Shown: positions 36,600 through 47,135 of the stretch, in pieces
Layout: each line of letters opens with the position of its first letter
How positions within the stretch are numbered: position 1 is the first letter of the stretch
The notes under the pieces: generated by a model
Database searches by the model: none
Seen by the model: the letters and a program-made list of their open reading frames with translations, nothing else
Told to the model about the DNA's origin: nothing
Translations under genes and position numbers: made by a program
Assembly (NCBI GenBank): GCA_964036315.1
Contig: OZ038482.1
Span: forward strand, 11,628,698 to 11,692,697
DNA from: Acanthosepion esculentum
Lineage: Eukaryota; Mollusca; Cephalopoda; Sepiida; Sepiidae
DNA: 64,000 bases
Reading direction: 5' to 3'

Positions 36600-36900
36600 T
36601 AACAAGCTACATTCCCTTGTTCTACCAGTTCAGACCTTTACAGCTAGGACCCGACATGTCATATACACATAGATGAACCATCCTTATTCTCTTTGTATTA
36701 CATTTGTAAGGAAGAAGTTCCATTCAGAGAGCTTCTTCCATAGAATCATTACTTTGTGGAACAGAATTCTGAGAGAATATGTCTCTAAATCAAAGGTTAA
36801 TGTATATTCATAATCTACATTTCTTACATCCATAAAACTACTCTAACTTGAGTGGCTCTTGGTCCTTTTATTGAGTGAACAATAAGATTAAAAAGATGAA
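36600..36900 (+). mobile_element. possible LINE C-terminal scrap
   Basis: Plus-strand frames include KEEVPFRELL and a 'LCGTEF..EYVS' pattern that resembles the closing 'xxVxxWNxLPxxVVxA' block of Jockey/L2-like ORF2 proteins. Too short and decayed to classify. Confidence 0.3.
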
Positions 36901-37129
36901 CAAACTAGCTAACAAATTGATGAGATTATAATTGACATTGACAAGGGAAAAAATATTTCTTTGCCTTTCAGCCAACAAAATTACACTCTTACGACTTTAT
37001 ATGCTAAACAGCTGTACACAAGACCGATACACAGATTGAAACAGAAAAAGATTTGTAGACACCAAATCTGACACAAGGCCACATTTTGTGAAGCATTCAG
37101 TAAGCTTCTAATTTATTACCTCTGGTCTA

Positions 37130-37585
37130 TGAGATCACTTATCTAGACTACTGGCGTTGAATCTCAAGGTTGTTTAGCACTTTGTTAGAAACAAAGAAAA
37201 GGGTAAGTAACTGTTACATAATATCTGTCCTCCTGCATCATAGTAAATGCTGGACAGTCTCATTACAGATGATGAAGAGACTTGAAGCAACAGAAATGTG
37301 GCTCTACAGAAGGATGCTGAGAATATCACGGAATGAACATCCGTGCAATGATGAAGTTTTAGAGAAAATGGAAATGAAAATGACATTTATACTTATCAGA
37401 AAATTGAAATTTCTAGAGTATTTAAAGAGGAAAGAGGGCTTAGAAAATTTGGCACTCAGAGGGCAGATTAAAGGCAAGAGGGAGAAAATAGTGCATAAAC
37501 TACACATCGAACTCATGTAAATGGATGGCAGAACAGGGTTTAGGAATGATAGCAAAAAGACAAAATTTACTAAGGGCTACAAAGC
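37130..37585 (+). mobile_element. LINE-E C-terminal fragment
   Basis: The open frame 37170-37520 encodes SVLLHHSKCWTVSLQMMKRL, EATEMWLYRRMLRISRNEH and RKEGLENLALRGQIKGKRE, colinear with 31040-31330. It continues past a stop into MAEQGLG and AKRQ(N)LLRATK, then truncates. It is the best-preserved LINE-E C-terminus here. Confidence 0.75.
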
Positions 37586-37739
37586 TGCTGTTTTTTAAGT
37601 CTTTTACTGCAATCATTCTGCTAAGAAGAGAGAGAGAGAGAAAGACATGTGGATGGTACATTCAGACAAGACCAATGCATCACCTGAACAACCCCATGAC
37701 AAATTATGACCCTGATGTGCAAAATATATATATATATAA

Positions 37740-38195
37740 AGGGTGCGATGAATAAATTGTCGTCTAAATGATGCAAAAATGAAAATAAAACTGGCACCTC
37801 ATTTAGACAGATATACTAGGTATCTGTCTATATTTCTGAGATGAGGTATTATGTACACTGTTTACATTATTTGGACTATTGTCCTCATCTTTGTCTCCAT
37901 ATTTATTACAACGTTTACAAAGGATTCAGTTCGACATTCCAACTACCTGAAGAAGGCCAGAGCATACAACGGCCAAAATGTTGTAATAAATATGGCGACA
38001 AAGGTGAGGACAATAGTCTGAATAATGTAAATAGTCTAGATATACAGGGTGCGATGGATAAATTGTAATCTAAATTATGCAGAAATGAAAATAACGATGA
38101 CATCTCATTTTAACAGATATACAGGGTGCAATGGATAAATTGTCGTTTAAATGATGCAAAAATGAAAATAACACCGACATCTCATTTTAACAAAT
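37740..38195. repeat. mariner end repeat in three copies (about 77 bp), first two separated by a SINE
   Basis: 'gggtgcgatgaataaattgt' (37740), 'gggtgcgatggataaattgt' (38048) and 'gggtgcaatggataaattgt' (38124) each begin a unit ending 'cctcatttagacagatat', 'tctcattttaacagatat' or 'tctcattttaacaaatat'. The second and third are directly adjacent. The first is separated from the second only by the SINE at 37817-38037, so three tandem units existed before the SINE arrived. Confidence 0.75.
37817..38037 (+). mobile_element. SINE-T copy with inverted tail at 5' end, 8-bp TSD
   Basis: Left part 37817-37917 is an inverted SINE-T 3' tail ('ctgtctatatttctgagatg', 'tttacattatttggactatt'). The right part is a direct SINE-T from 'ggattcagttcgacattcc' through 'ctgaagaaggccagagcata' to 'gaataatgtaaatagtc'. 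About 56-bp arms pair across the element. 'agatatac' flanks it at 37809-37816 and 38038-38045. Confidence 0.75.
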
Positions 38196-38990
38196 ATATT
38201 TACCAAAATTACACAAAAAAATATCTTGAAATACTAAAGAGTAAATTTATTAAATGGAATTGCCTTTGGCTTCAACCATAGGCTCCTGACAAGTTTGGAA
38301 TCTCTTGCAACTCTTCTGGACAGTCTTCTTGTTCAAGTTGGTGTATGCTGCCATAATCCTTGCCTTCAGCTCATTTTTGGTACTATAAGGAGTTTTGTTG
38401 GTCTCTCGTTCAACTGCAGCCCACACATAATAACCAAGGGGATTGCAGTCTGGAGAATTAAGTGACCATAGATAAGGAGTAATGTAGTCATAGAAATTGT
38501 CTGACAGTCATAACTGAGTTCTCCTGCTTGTGTGGAATGGTGCAGAGTCCTGTTGCCAGACATAGGGTCTTCCAGCAGCCAGCCACTTGACCCAGAACAC
38601 CAGATGTAGGCCTCCGTGTTTAGTCTATGGTCCTCACCAAGAAATTTGGGAGTTCTTTTCTTATCTTTTCAAACTGCTATACCTTCGTAATCACCATTAG
38701 ACTCATCCAACTCTTTCTGAATCCTCTGCACTCTTCTCAGATTGACACCCAAACACCCTGAAATGTTCATATTGGAGCTTCCAGTATGAATGCCAAGCAG
38801 TACAGCATGCCATTCCCAAATTTCTGGCATAGTGAGTTGCATCATAGCACTCTTTTTCTCACAGACAGTGCCACCACAGGTGATCTTTGGATGGTCTGAA
38901 GGTTTGTTGAGACATGAAATTGACAGTCACAATGCAGGAATTTGAGGATATAAAACTAAACAGATATGTATGTTGCAAGGATCTTTGAAG
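38196..38990 (-). mobile_element. Tc1/mariner-type transposase relic
   Basis: Minus-strand frames, with stops and shifts, contain 'LQSPWLLCVG' equivalent to the 'SPDxNPLDYYVWG' block that carries the second or third catalytic acid of mariner-like DDE transposases. It is preceded (in protein order) by MPEIWEWHAVLLGIHTGS, NLRRVQRIQKELDESNGDY and a KFLGEDHRLNTEAY segment. The 38.04-38.2 kb repeats abut its 3' side as its end sequence. Inactive. Confidence 0.65.
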
Positions 38991-39479
38991 AAATTTGTAC
39001 TTAAAGGCAATATTCAGCTTTTCTCAATTGGCAAGACCCTTCATGGCCAAGTTGGTCTAATGCGCATCAGATATAAAAAATGGTTTCTCCTGCTAATAGG
39101 GGACACAGATTCAAATTCATTTTCTTTAATAAGATTTCTCTGATCTACAGGCTGGTAGACAAAAATAAATGGAGTGTCTACTCAAATATCAGTAGCTACT
39201 AAAATAACTGATAAAAGTGATTATATATAATATTTATTTAAAAATTATAACATTACTTGTCAAGTGATGCTGTTGGAAGTAAAATAAATTTTATTTTGCA
39301 ATCAACATCATCACTTGACCAGAAGCGCTGAAACAAAATGGCTATTTTTGTTGTGATGTTATAATATGCTTATGTTACAATTTTTGAATAAATATTATTC
39401 ACTCTGCTATGTATTGAGTACATTTTCAAAAATAGTGTTTTTGGTTACTGGAAGTTTATTCCATCTATACCAACCTTGT

Positions 39480-39488
39480 ATTTGTGTG

Positions 39489-39541
<53 letters not shown>

Positions 39542-39926
39542 CATAAAAGGTTAATGGTTAGAGTTGAATCAGACCAGAAAACAGTCGTATTAAAAAGTGC
39601 CCAATACATGCGTGAAAATATAAAATAAAGAGTAAAAATAACATGTAGAGCTTTTAACTTTAAAAGCAGGAGGTCAGATGAATCTGCAACCTTGGTTTGA
39701 ACCTTACGGTATATAAAAATATATATTGTTATTTCATATATATAATACAGAAAAGGTTAATGGTTAGAGTTGAATCAGACCAGAAAACAGTCGTATTAAA
39801 AATGGCTCAATACATGCATGAAAAAATAAAATAACATGTAGAGCTTTTAACCTTAAAAATTTGATAAAAATCGCCTGAGGATACCATAAGGTTGAAACCA
39901 AGGTAGCGGATTCAACTGACCTCCTG

Positions 39927-39982
<56 letters not shown>

Positions 39983-39985
39983 GCG
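39480..39985. repeat. AT-microsatellite-flanked direct and inverted repeat unit
   Basis: Two (AT)n blocks (39489-39540 and 39930-39978) bracket two direct copies of 'aaaggttaatggttagagtt' sequence (39546-39665 and 39752-39860). An inverted pair is also present: 39668-39713 ('aggaggtcagatgaatctgc' ... 'aaccttacggtat') and 39880-39925 ('ataccataaggttgaaacc' ... 'ctgacctcct'). The unit could fold into a hairpin with the AT tracts outside. Confidence 0.75.
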
Positions 39986-40659
39986 TGTGAGAGAGAGAGA
40001 GAAAAGAAAATTCACAAGTGGAAGGAATCAGTGAGTACTGCTGATACATTGCTTTTTAGGTTTTAAATTATTTTTTAAGGTTGTTGGCAGTTTTAAAAAT
40101 AGGGATAAATTTTCTTGTAAGCAATAAAATATTTAAAATGTTATTCATTTTTTTCATTATATTTTTCAAGTTATTCTTAAAAAATAGCAATCTTATTAGC
40201 TTTTCAAAACAATAAGATGATGAGAAAGGCTCATGACAAAGTTCATGTTGTATTGAAAGAAATTGAAAAAGAGTTTTAAAAAACAAAAACTACATTATGA
40301 CTGCAATTTCTGTTTTGATACAGCCTTTTAAAAATGAGCAACTGTATTAATTTTCTATATAAATTTTGTGCAGTAGTATTCTAATTTATTAAAATAGCTA
40401 GCCCAATTTCAGAGGCATGTCAAAAAAGATCAACATAAAAAGTGGTAAAAAGCTGCCAAAAATAAATCCAAAATAAGATTTAAAATAAAAAAGGTATAAA
40501 GAGTTTCAAATAGTCAGTGTTAATTTGAGAAAATACAAAAACTGTCAGTTTGTATCCACCTAAAGACAGATAAATACAAAACTTTGCAACAGGTCATAGT
40601 CAATCAAAAATGCCAGCTGCTTCCTTCATCTAAAGTGAAAGTAATGCAACAAGAGATCA

Positions 40660-41461
40660 TTATTATTATTATTAGAAATTAACGGCATATCAACCCACAA
40701 AGGTTATTTAATGCCTACAAGTTTTTCTGAGAGATTCATATGAAGAGAGTAAGTCTTCATTACTAGTAATCATTTTGCAGAGCAGTTTTCATCGGTTTGT
40801 CCTATAAAGAGGGGCTTTAATGATAGCTAAATGTTGTTGATAATCGCTTTCTTCTAAGATCAGAAGTTGGAGAAACTTATTCCTTTCGATTTAGTTTACT
40901 AGTTCAGGTAAGGAAACCAATTTAGTAAACTTTTTTTTAAAATTTTTCTGAAGATCCCAATTTCTTTAATGAAATTGATGATCTTACTTGGGTTATTATT
41001 TTCAAAAAGATCTTTTAGGTTATCAGATTTGTAGTGTTTACTACGGATTTGTCGGAGATAATGACAATTTATTAGGATGTGTTTGACTGTACAAACTTCC
41101 TGACATGGAACACATATTGGAGATTCCTCCTTTTTTAGAATATGTTGGTGGGTTATGTAAGTATGTCCAATACGGAGTCTGGTTAGAACCACCTCTTTCC
41201 TTATCTTTCTAACAATTGCCGGTCTTCCACCGATGACGGGTTGAATGTTGAATAGTTTATTGTTATCACAGTTGTTCCATAAGTACTGCCATTTGTTGTT
41301 AATGACCCTGTTTATACAGGGTCTGAAGTCAGTGTGAGGCAACATTACATTAGAGGGAGCTAAGTTCAGGGATTCCTTGGCCATTTTGTCCGCTTTTCCA
41401 TTTCCCAGGTATGCCAATATGCCTTGGTATCCAGCATAGCACTATTACTCTATCTTTTTCT
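40660..41461 (-). mobile_element. LINE-G: 5'-truncated LINE with RNase H domain, 15-bp TSD
   Basis: A perfect 15-bp duplication 'tgcaacaagagatca' flanks it (40645-40659 and 41462-41476). The minus-strand frame 40899-41417 (172 codons) encodes GNGKADKMAKESLNLAPSN, the end of an RNase H domain with its conserved GNxxAD acid. Then comes the post-RNase-H segment VVLTRLRIGHTYITHQHIL, KKEESPICVPCQE, CTVKHILINC (a CCHC-like zinc knuckle) and the C-terminus. Upstream, the RNase H block WIPRHIGIPG is one frame off, so a 1-bp lesion has broken it. The 3' UTR ends 'ggcattaaataacctttgtg' 'ggttgatatgccgttaa' and an (AAT)n tail. Clean insertion but non-functional. Confidence 0.85.
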
Positions 41462-41476
41462 TGCAACAAGAGATCA

Positions 41477-43027
41477 AAAAACTCACCAACTGAAACTAAA
41501 CTGCCAACTTATATGCATGAAATTTCTAGATTTTTTCTCTCACTAAACACTGTAATAGCATTTACTATCAGAAAGGCAGGCTTCACAAAATTATTCCCAA
41601 AATAAAATTAAAATCTGCAGATATAGTAGAAAACAGATCATGAGTTATTACAAAAAAAGAAAATTTTCAATCAATCAGCATTGGTTTCAGCAATTCAATA
41701 AACTTTGTGTTTGTATCTCCTGAAAACAGATTGTTGGGATTGCTATGAAATCAATTTGTAATCAGAAGTCTTTTTGTTTAAGATGATAAGTGTGAAAGCA
41801 TGTTCTTCATATTAATCACAACAATATTAAGCGTAGACATACAAGTTGAATTAATCTCAAGGCAAAATTGAACAAGAAATAACGGTAGTCGTGAATTCAA
41901 TTAGAAAACATCAAACATTTATATACAATTAATACAATTTGAAAAAGCTTGTGTTTTGGTTATATGAAAGTTGACAAAGTGTGAATTAAGTATCTTAATG
42001 AATTACAGTTCAGGAATGTTCAATTGTTGAAGAAATGTTCAAATAGGATAAGAAAGGAAAATTTATCAAAAAGGTAATTTAGGTAGTAAATATGTGAGAA
42101 TAAAGTAGGATGTGTTTACTTATTCTTCCAGAGTTGTTTACCTTGGACTGTCTTTTGTTGAATTTACAATTTCTATTTTGTAGTGTGAATGAACACTTTT
42201 AAAAAAAGTTGTAATGGATTTAGAGAGAGAATGATGTTGGCAGTTGAGTCAGCAGTTGATGCGCAAAAATTTTCTTAAGTCAAAATAGTGATACGCGTGG
42301 ATTCGTGTGGCATCTCTCTGAAGCTGAGTTACTGACTGGTGAATTGGACTGAAATTTGTCCTTTTATTTGTTTTGGGAAACCAAAGTAGGCTCCAGTGAG
42401 CTTGGCGGAAAAAATAGTTTTTTGACAATTGATACACATTTTGGTGTTGTCTCGACCAATAAAAAGTCTAGATTTGCAATGTGAGGTGTTGATTGGTTAA
42501 AACCGATTCTGATAGAAGAGTGTATTTTTTACGGGGGTGAGTAGAAAATATGGACGATTCTATAAGATAAATACGAGTCTTTGAAATTCAAATAAAATTA
42601 TATCAGTTCATCTACACAGATCTACGTTAAGCATCCCCTTTCACTCGAAGTGAACAACAAAGCAAACAAGCATCAAAAGATTCAACAACCATTGAAATAA
42701 CATACCAGCATCTCTAAGTCAGTACATTTGAATTTTCTTTTCTACTATAAACTCTAAATAACAAGATTTATTAAGTGCAGGATATTTAATATCAGATACA
42801 TGTCCATTGCTATGAACATTTTGAAATCAGAAAACTGTTTACTGTGAAAAGATACATTGGCAAAAAATCAACTTACACAAACATTTCTATAAAAGAACTT
42901 TGTTGTAAAATTTAACACAATTATTAGTGGTACATGAACTTTATTAATTGTGACTAATTGAGTCTAATTTCATTTGTCAAATAAATTGTTTCTTTCATCA
43001 GCAGTCATTCCAAATGTATAAGATTTT
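41477..43027. other. AT-rich interval; possible CCAAT-bearing patch near 42.4-42.5 kb
   Basis: No recognised gene. 42240-42560 is locally less AT-rich, with CpGs ('gatacgcgtggattcgtgtg'), a plus-strand 'cgaccaataaaa' and a minus-strand CCAAT ('ttgattggttaaaacc'). A 62-codon minus frame lies here. Too weak for a promoter call. Confidence 0.3.
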
Positions 43028-43100
43028 CTTCTGTTATGTGACGTGTCCCTTCTGGACATAGACAATCATGACCCTCCACATCCTTCTGTCTCTTGTAGCT
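43028..43100 (-). mobile_element. LINE-E 3'-end scrap
   Basis: 'ttatgtgacgtgtcccttct' and 'caatcatgaccctccaca' are the reverse complement of the LINE-E end (31600-31645, 'gagagccatgatctccc' ... 'gggtcacggcacac'). Confidence 0.55.
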
Positions 43101-43199
43101 TTGTGTAAAAAGCATTGGAATCATCCCATTTGAAATTTGTAAACTATGTGACAAAAATATAGAATTAATATTCTAGCGATAGTCACTGACCATTATAAC

Positions 43200-43540
43200 C
43201 ACCCATTCTCAGCCACTATGACCAGCAGCACCACCCACACTGCTGCTACTACCAATACTTACCAGACATTACTATCATCACCATGCACATTCAGTCAGTA
43301 TGACCATCACTCACTACTACCACTAATACACACCAATAAGTATCTATCTTTCTTAGACTCAACTTCTATTACAGGTTCTCCAGTCAGACCCAGTATACTA
43401 TGGGAACACAACCCATACCATTTTAGAATCACCACCTGCCTGCCTGATACCTACCTTACAACTGGGGGCTATGGCTTCATGGGGTCTGTCTCACATTTGG
43501 CCCCTATCCTGATCCCTGTTGCCCGTCCTTCTGGGTAAAA
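43200..43540 (+). repeat. degenerate ACC/ACT-rich low-complexity stretch
   Basis: Imperfect 'ccaccactac'-type repeats keep a 106-codon frame open. Its 3' part ('ccagtcagacccagtata' ... 'gggaacacaacccat', 43376-43422) is repeated at 56054-56100, so at least that part is an interspersed repeat. Confidence 0.5.
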
Positions 43541-43691
43541 ATCAGTTATTGCACAAGCTCAGGTTAGCATTAATGAGGGCACACTGGTGAGTCCTTGTGC
43601 CTCAATATTCTATGGAAACTAAGGAATGCTGAACTGACCTCCTGGATATAAATAAATCTGGTACATACTGTGTTGAATGCAGAGTTGAAGG

Positions 43692-44002
43692 TGTTGAATT
43701 ATGGAGAATCAAAAATATGTTAGTCACACTCGCTTGGAAGTTCCCAACTAGTGTCCAGTTGGCAGATAAAAAGAAAGCAAGCTGTAACTCAATACAGAAC
43801 TCAGAATTCACAGTGTAATGATGGATATTTATTGAACACAGTATCCCCACCAATCAGGACCTAGAGAAAAGGCTTGACCAAATAGCAGAATGGAATATCC
43901 CAGTCTGTTATAAAAACCAGTCACCAACTGGCCCAGACAAGTTGCCAGAGCAGACTCAACTTCCAGTACAGTCGAGTACTGTTAGTCCAACTAAATTCTA
44001 CA
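43692..44002 (+). mobile_element. LTR-like element, copy 1
   Basis: Starts TGTTGAATTATGG and ends CTAAATTCTACA (TG...CA). It has a TATA-like 'gttataaaaaccag' and 'gaatatcccag' upstream of it, and aligns throughout with the reverse complement of 56557-56869. No matching 5-bp flanks here, and no internal LTR-retrotransposon sequence is adjacent, so it is a solo or broken LTR. Confidence 0.5.
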
Positions 44003-45099
44003 AAAACTAGTTATTTGAGATACTTTTGAAGAAAATAAACACTATTTAGAATGTTGTAATTTTACCTGGATTTAAATACTAATCACAAACACCAGCAGCA
44101 AAGGTGTAACTATCTCAATAACAAGACCGTCACAAGACATTTATCAATTCTCATGCAGTGTCAAGTTTTCTAAAGATTTTTCCTTTTCAATTTTAATGTT
44201 TGAATTTTCCTGAAAGACATGCAAATTGAGTGAAAGGATAAGAGTTAGGAGACTTACACAAATGGGATGTAGAACTATAAAAGGCACAGGTTTGCAACAC
44301 CTAAGCTTAAAAATCTGTGAAGAAATAATCGTAGACTTACAATATAGAACAAATCAATTTTTGAATTCCCTTGTTCTGAGAGAATCATAGAGAATGCCAA
44401 AATGCTAAAAGAAATCTTTAATGCTTAAATCCTTCCAGAAAATTTCATTGTAGAATTTTAAATTTAACACAAAAAATAATAAATAATATTTTAAAAATTG
44501 ATAATCCACATAAGAGTTGGAATGGATTTGCAGTGAATTTTTTAAAACTTGTTGGGATACAAAGCATTTCCCCAGCAAATAAAATCACAGCTGGTAGGAT
44601 TCTCAGATTTAGAGAGAGCCATAAAATTCTGATAATAAAAAGGGGATGAGGATAATATAAAATAAGAAAAAAAAATAGATTAAATGGTGAGGTGGTGGGG
44701 AAGGGATAATTCCAAATTCAAAGCCTTCTCAATCCTGTTGGCAGAATTCCTCTCTGATTGACTATGTCTTCAGGGATGTAACCGTATTCACCACACTTGC
44801 TTTATTGAAAGCTGGTGAAACTATTTAATCCATAGTTGGGGTGGGCGACCATTGACTCTGAGAAATTCATCCACCCTTTCACAGATCTTACTTTTTGTGC
44901 TGCTGGAGTTCAACTGGTCTGGTGAGGGAGCCAGTTTATTTGATGACCAGTTAGGTTTTGAATATAGAGTTGTCCTTCTCCAAGACTAGTTGCTTCTCAA
45001 AGCTATAGGACCCAGTCTGTCTTTCTATTTACCCACAGCAAGAGGGAAAAGAGGGATACTGTATTTTAAATAAGTCTGTATTGCTGCAACGTCACTTGT
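44003..45099. other. unassigned interval
   Basis: No gene recognised. 44820-45010 ('gttggggtgggcgaccattg' ... 'gaccagttaggttttgaa') has a composition suggesting an old repeat. Confidence 0.35.
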
Positions 45100-45149
45100 A
45101 CAAATCAAAATACCGCTGGTTCAATTCACCGTCCTCCCTTTCTGAATAT

Positions 45150-45440
45150 GTCACTACGTATAGCCGTTCCTCCCCTTTTCACTGCTCCAGCCCTCTTTTA
45201 TCAGGCCAACACTGCGGTCGACCAACCAATCAGCGTTCTTTGCTTTTATTCTCAGTTACCCAGGCAAATAGCCTCCTCCAGTTCGACCAATCAGCATACG
45301 ACTTGCTATTGGTGGAAGCATGCCAAACTGTACAAAAAACCCTCATTACTGCACAGACTGCTAGAATCGCTGCACGGGAGAGTAATGCCATTTTCATGGA
45401 GCAAACTTGCTGATGTCACATGCTGCACGTTAAGGTAAGA
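45150..45440 (+). promoter_or_regulatory. promoter-like patch with two CCAATCAG boxes and a following splice-donor match
   Basis: A GC-richer island in AT-rich DNA. It has 'accaaccaatcagcg' (45224-45238) and 'cgaccaatcagcat' (45284-45297), both strong NF-Y-type CCAAT boxes, plus a YY1-like 'gccattttcatgg' and an ATF-like 'tgatgtca'. 45427-45439 'cacgttaaggtaa' contains AAG|GTAAGA, a consensus 5' splice site. This is the order expected for a promoter and a short first exon. No downstream exon is recognisable, so it may be a decayed promoter or part of a repeat. Confidence 0.4.
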
Positions 45441-45745
45441 CCCTTATTTTCCTATACACCAGATGCAAGCCACTCTAGCTCGCTTGCTTCTATAGGGCTG
45501 TTCACCACAGATACATACCTTTCCCAAGGGTATTTGCACGTAAGTGAATGTAACGAACCCAACAAGAATTTGAACTCAACTCTCTGATTGCTTAATTTCT
45601 TTAAATCCAGATAAATTGTCTGTTGGAGCAATGGATAGCAGCTCAGATTAAGGAATCGGTGAGCTCCCGGATTCCTTAATCTGAGCTGCTATCCATTACT
45701 CCGACAGACAATTTATCTGGATTTAATGAAATTAAGCACTTTTAG
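45440..45745 (-). mobile_element. SINE copy with inverted head forming a 73-bp palindrome
   Basis: 45500-45590 is the reverse of the shared SINE tail ('acatacctttcccaagggta', 'gcacgtaagtgaatgtaacg'). 45591-45663 is its head. 45668-45740 repeats that head in inverted orientation with about six mismatches ('ctcagattaaggaatc' against 'gattccttaatctgag'). The loop is only a few bases around 'gagctcccgg'. Any transcript across it would form a long near-perfect stem. Confidence 0.8.
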
Positions 45746-46300
45746 ATTATGTTTTTAGATTCATATCTTTATCTGCTGTCTTTTATAGCAAATTTTGGAA
45801 TTCTCTGGACATTCTGTGACATTTCAGGACTACTGCCTGTTTCAGTCGATTCTGGAACCAATACATTCTCCACACATTTAAATCTCAGTTTCATAAAAGT
45901 ACTTACAAAACGTGAATCTTAATTATAAATCTGTGCCTGTATGATATTTGCCAAGAAAGTTGTTTGCAATTTTCTAAAGCAACTCTCAACTGTCTTTGTC
46001 TGATTTCTTTATATCATATTACTTTGACTTATCAACTATGACTAATATTATTCTCTTGAATTTTTTTTTTAGATGAACCACTCTCAACCATTATTCATTT
46101 TTTGACTGGGATTTCTTTCATTTTAATTTCAACCGAGAGTGTGTACATGTAATAAAAAGCAAATGAAATTAAGATGAAATAAATAGTAAACAAAAATTAA
46201 TGATGGCCAATAAAAAACATTCGATAGGATTATTAATAATTATATGAAATAAAAAAAGCAAGTGAAATCAAGAAAAAAAGTAATAATTTAAAATTTTTTA

Positions 46301-46646
46301 CAGTATTTACATTAGTCGGTCTATTGTCCTCATCTTTGTCGCCATATTTGTCACAACGTTTCGGCCGTTGTACGCTCCGGCCTTCTTCAGGTGGTTGGAA
46401 TTTCGAACTGAACCCTTTATTTCGATCACTGGGGTAGACTGTTCTAGTTCCACGTGCCATGTTTGATGGATGTCAGTTATCAGTTATCTCCTGCTAATTT
46501 TCCCTCTGAAAGTTCTCCACTGCCTTAACCGGGTATTGAACTCACACTCTTTGGGTCTGTCACTGGATCTAACCAACGCCTTTATCCACTGTGCCATGTG
46601 TCTTTGAGGATACATAATACCTCATCTCAGAAATATAGACAGACTC
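46301..46646 (-). mobile_element. SINE-T, full-length reference copy with inverted tail at 5' end, 13-bp TSD
   Basis: Perfect 13-bp duplication 'ttaaaatttttta' at 46288-46300 and 46647-46659. On the minus strand: an inverted 3'-end piece ('gtctgtctatatttctgaga' 'tgaggtattatg'), then a tRNA-like head with A box 'tggcacagtggataaagg' and B box 'gagttcaatacccgg'. The body follows ('catggcacgtggaactagaa'), then 'ctgaagaaggccggagcgta' 'caacggccgaaacgttgt' and the tail 'gatgaggacaatag'. Conserved pol III boxes make it the best reference for the family. Confidence 0.85.
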
Positions 46647-46968
46647 TTAAAATTTTTTATAGACAGAAATAAACACCAAGACAGTCAATCGTCAAATGAC
46701 AAAAAATAGTTTCGGCATCGAAGGAATCATGCTTCCTTCTGGTTAATAAATTAATCCTTTGAAGATAAATATTTAACATTTTTCAACCAATGGGTTGTGT
46801 TCCTACCAATGATAAAAAAAAATATGCACATGATCCCTTTGAAGAGTATTTAGGTAAAATCTCTAAAGAAACAAAATCAGTAAGGAGAAGGAGGAGCAAC
46901 ATGCAAGATCATTTCACAACAACATGGCTTAACAGAGATTTTCTTTCTCATTCACCCATCTTCTTCAT

Positions 46969-47135
46969 CAAGCTACATGACACTCGCACACTTCCCCTCC
47001 AAGCTACATGACACTCGCACACTTCCCCTCCAAGCTACATGACACTCGCACACTTCCCCCTCCAAGCTACATGACACTCGCACACTTCCCCTCCAAGCTA
47101 CATGACACTCACACATTTCCCCTCCAAGCTACATG
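46969..47135. repeat. 31-bp minisatellite, about 5.5 units
   Basis: Unit 'caagctacatgacactcgca' + 'cacttcccctc'; one unit has an extra C and the last is mutated. Confidence 0.95.

Noticed and set aside
40899..41417. 172-codon ORF as a host gene
   Set aside because: RNase H GNxxAD block and LINE C-terminal motifs, a 15-bp TSD and an AAT tail identify a truncated LINE. The upstream RNase H block is out of frame.
42249..42600. Gene start on the minus strand near 42.4 kb
   Set aside because: Single CCAAT boxes and a few CpGs are too weak; no splice site or recognisable peptide.
43218..43538. 106-codon Ser/Thr/His-rich ORF
   Set aside because: Low-complexity repeats keep it open, and its 3' part is an interspersed repeat found again at 56054.
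45081..45438. Overlapping 110- and 96-codon ORFs
   Set aside because: Two frames open over the same GC-richer patch with no family resemblance. CCAAT boxes and a splice donor fit better with regulatory or non-coding sequence.
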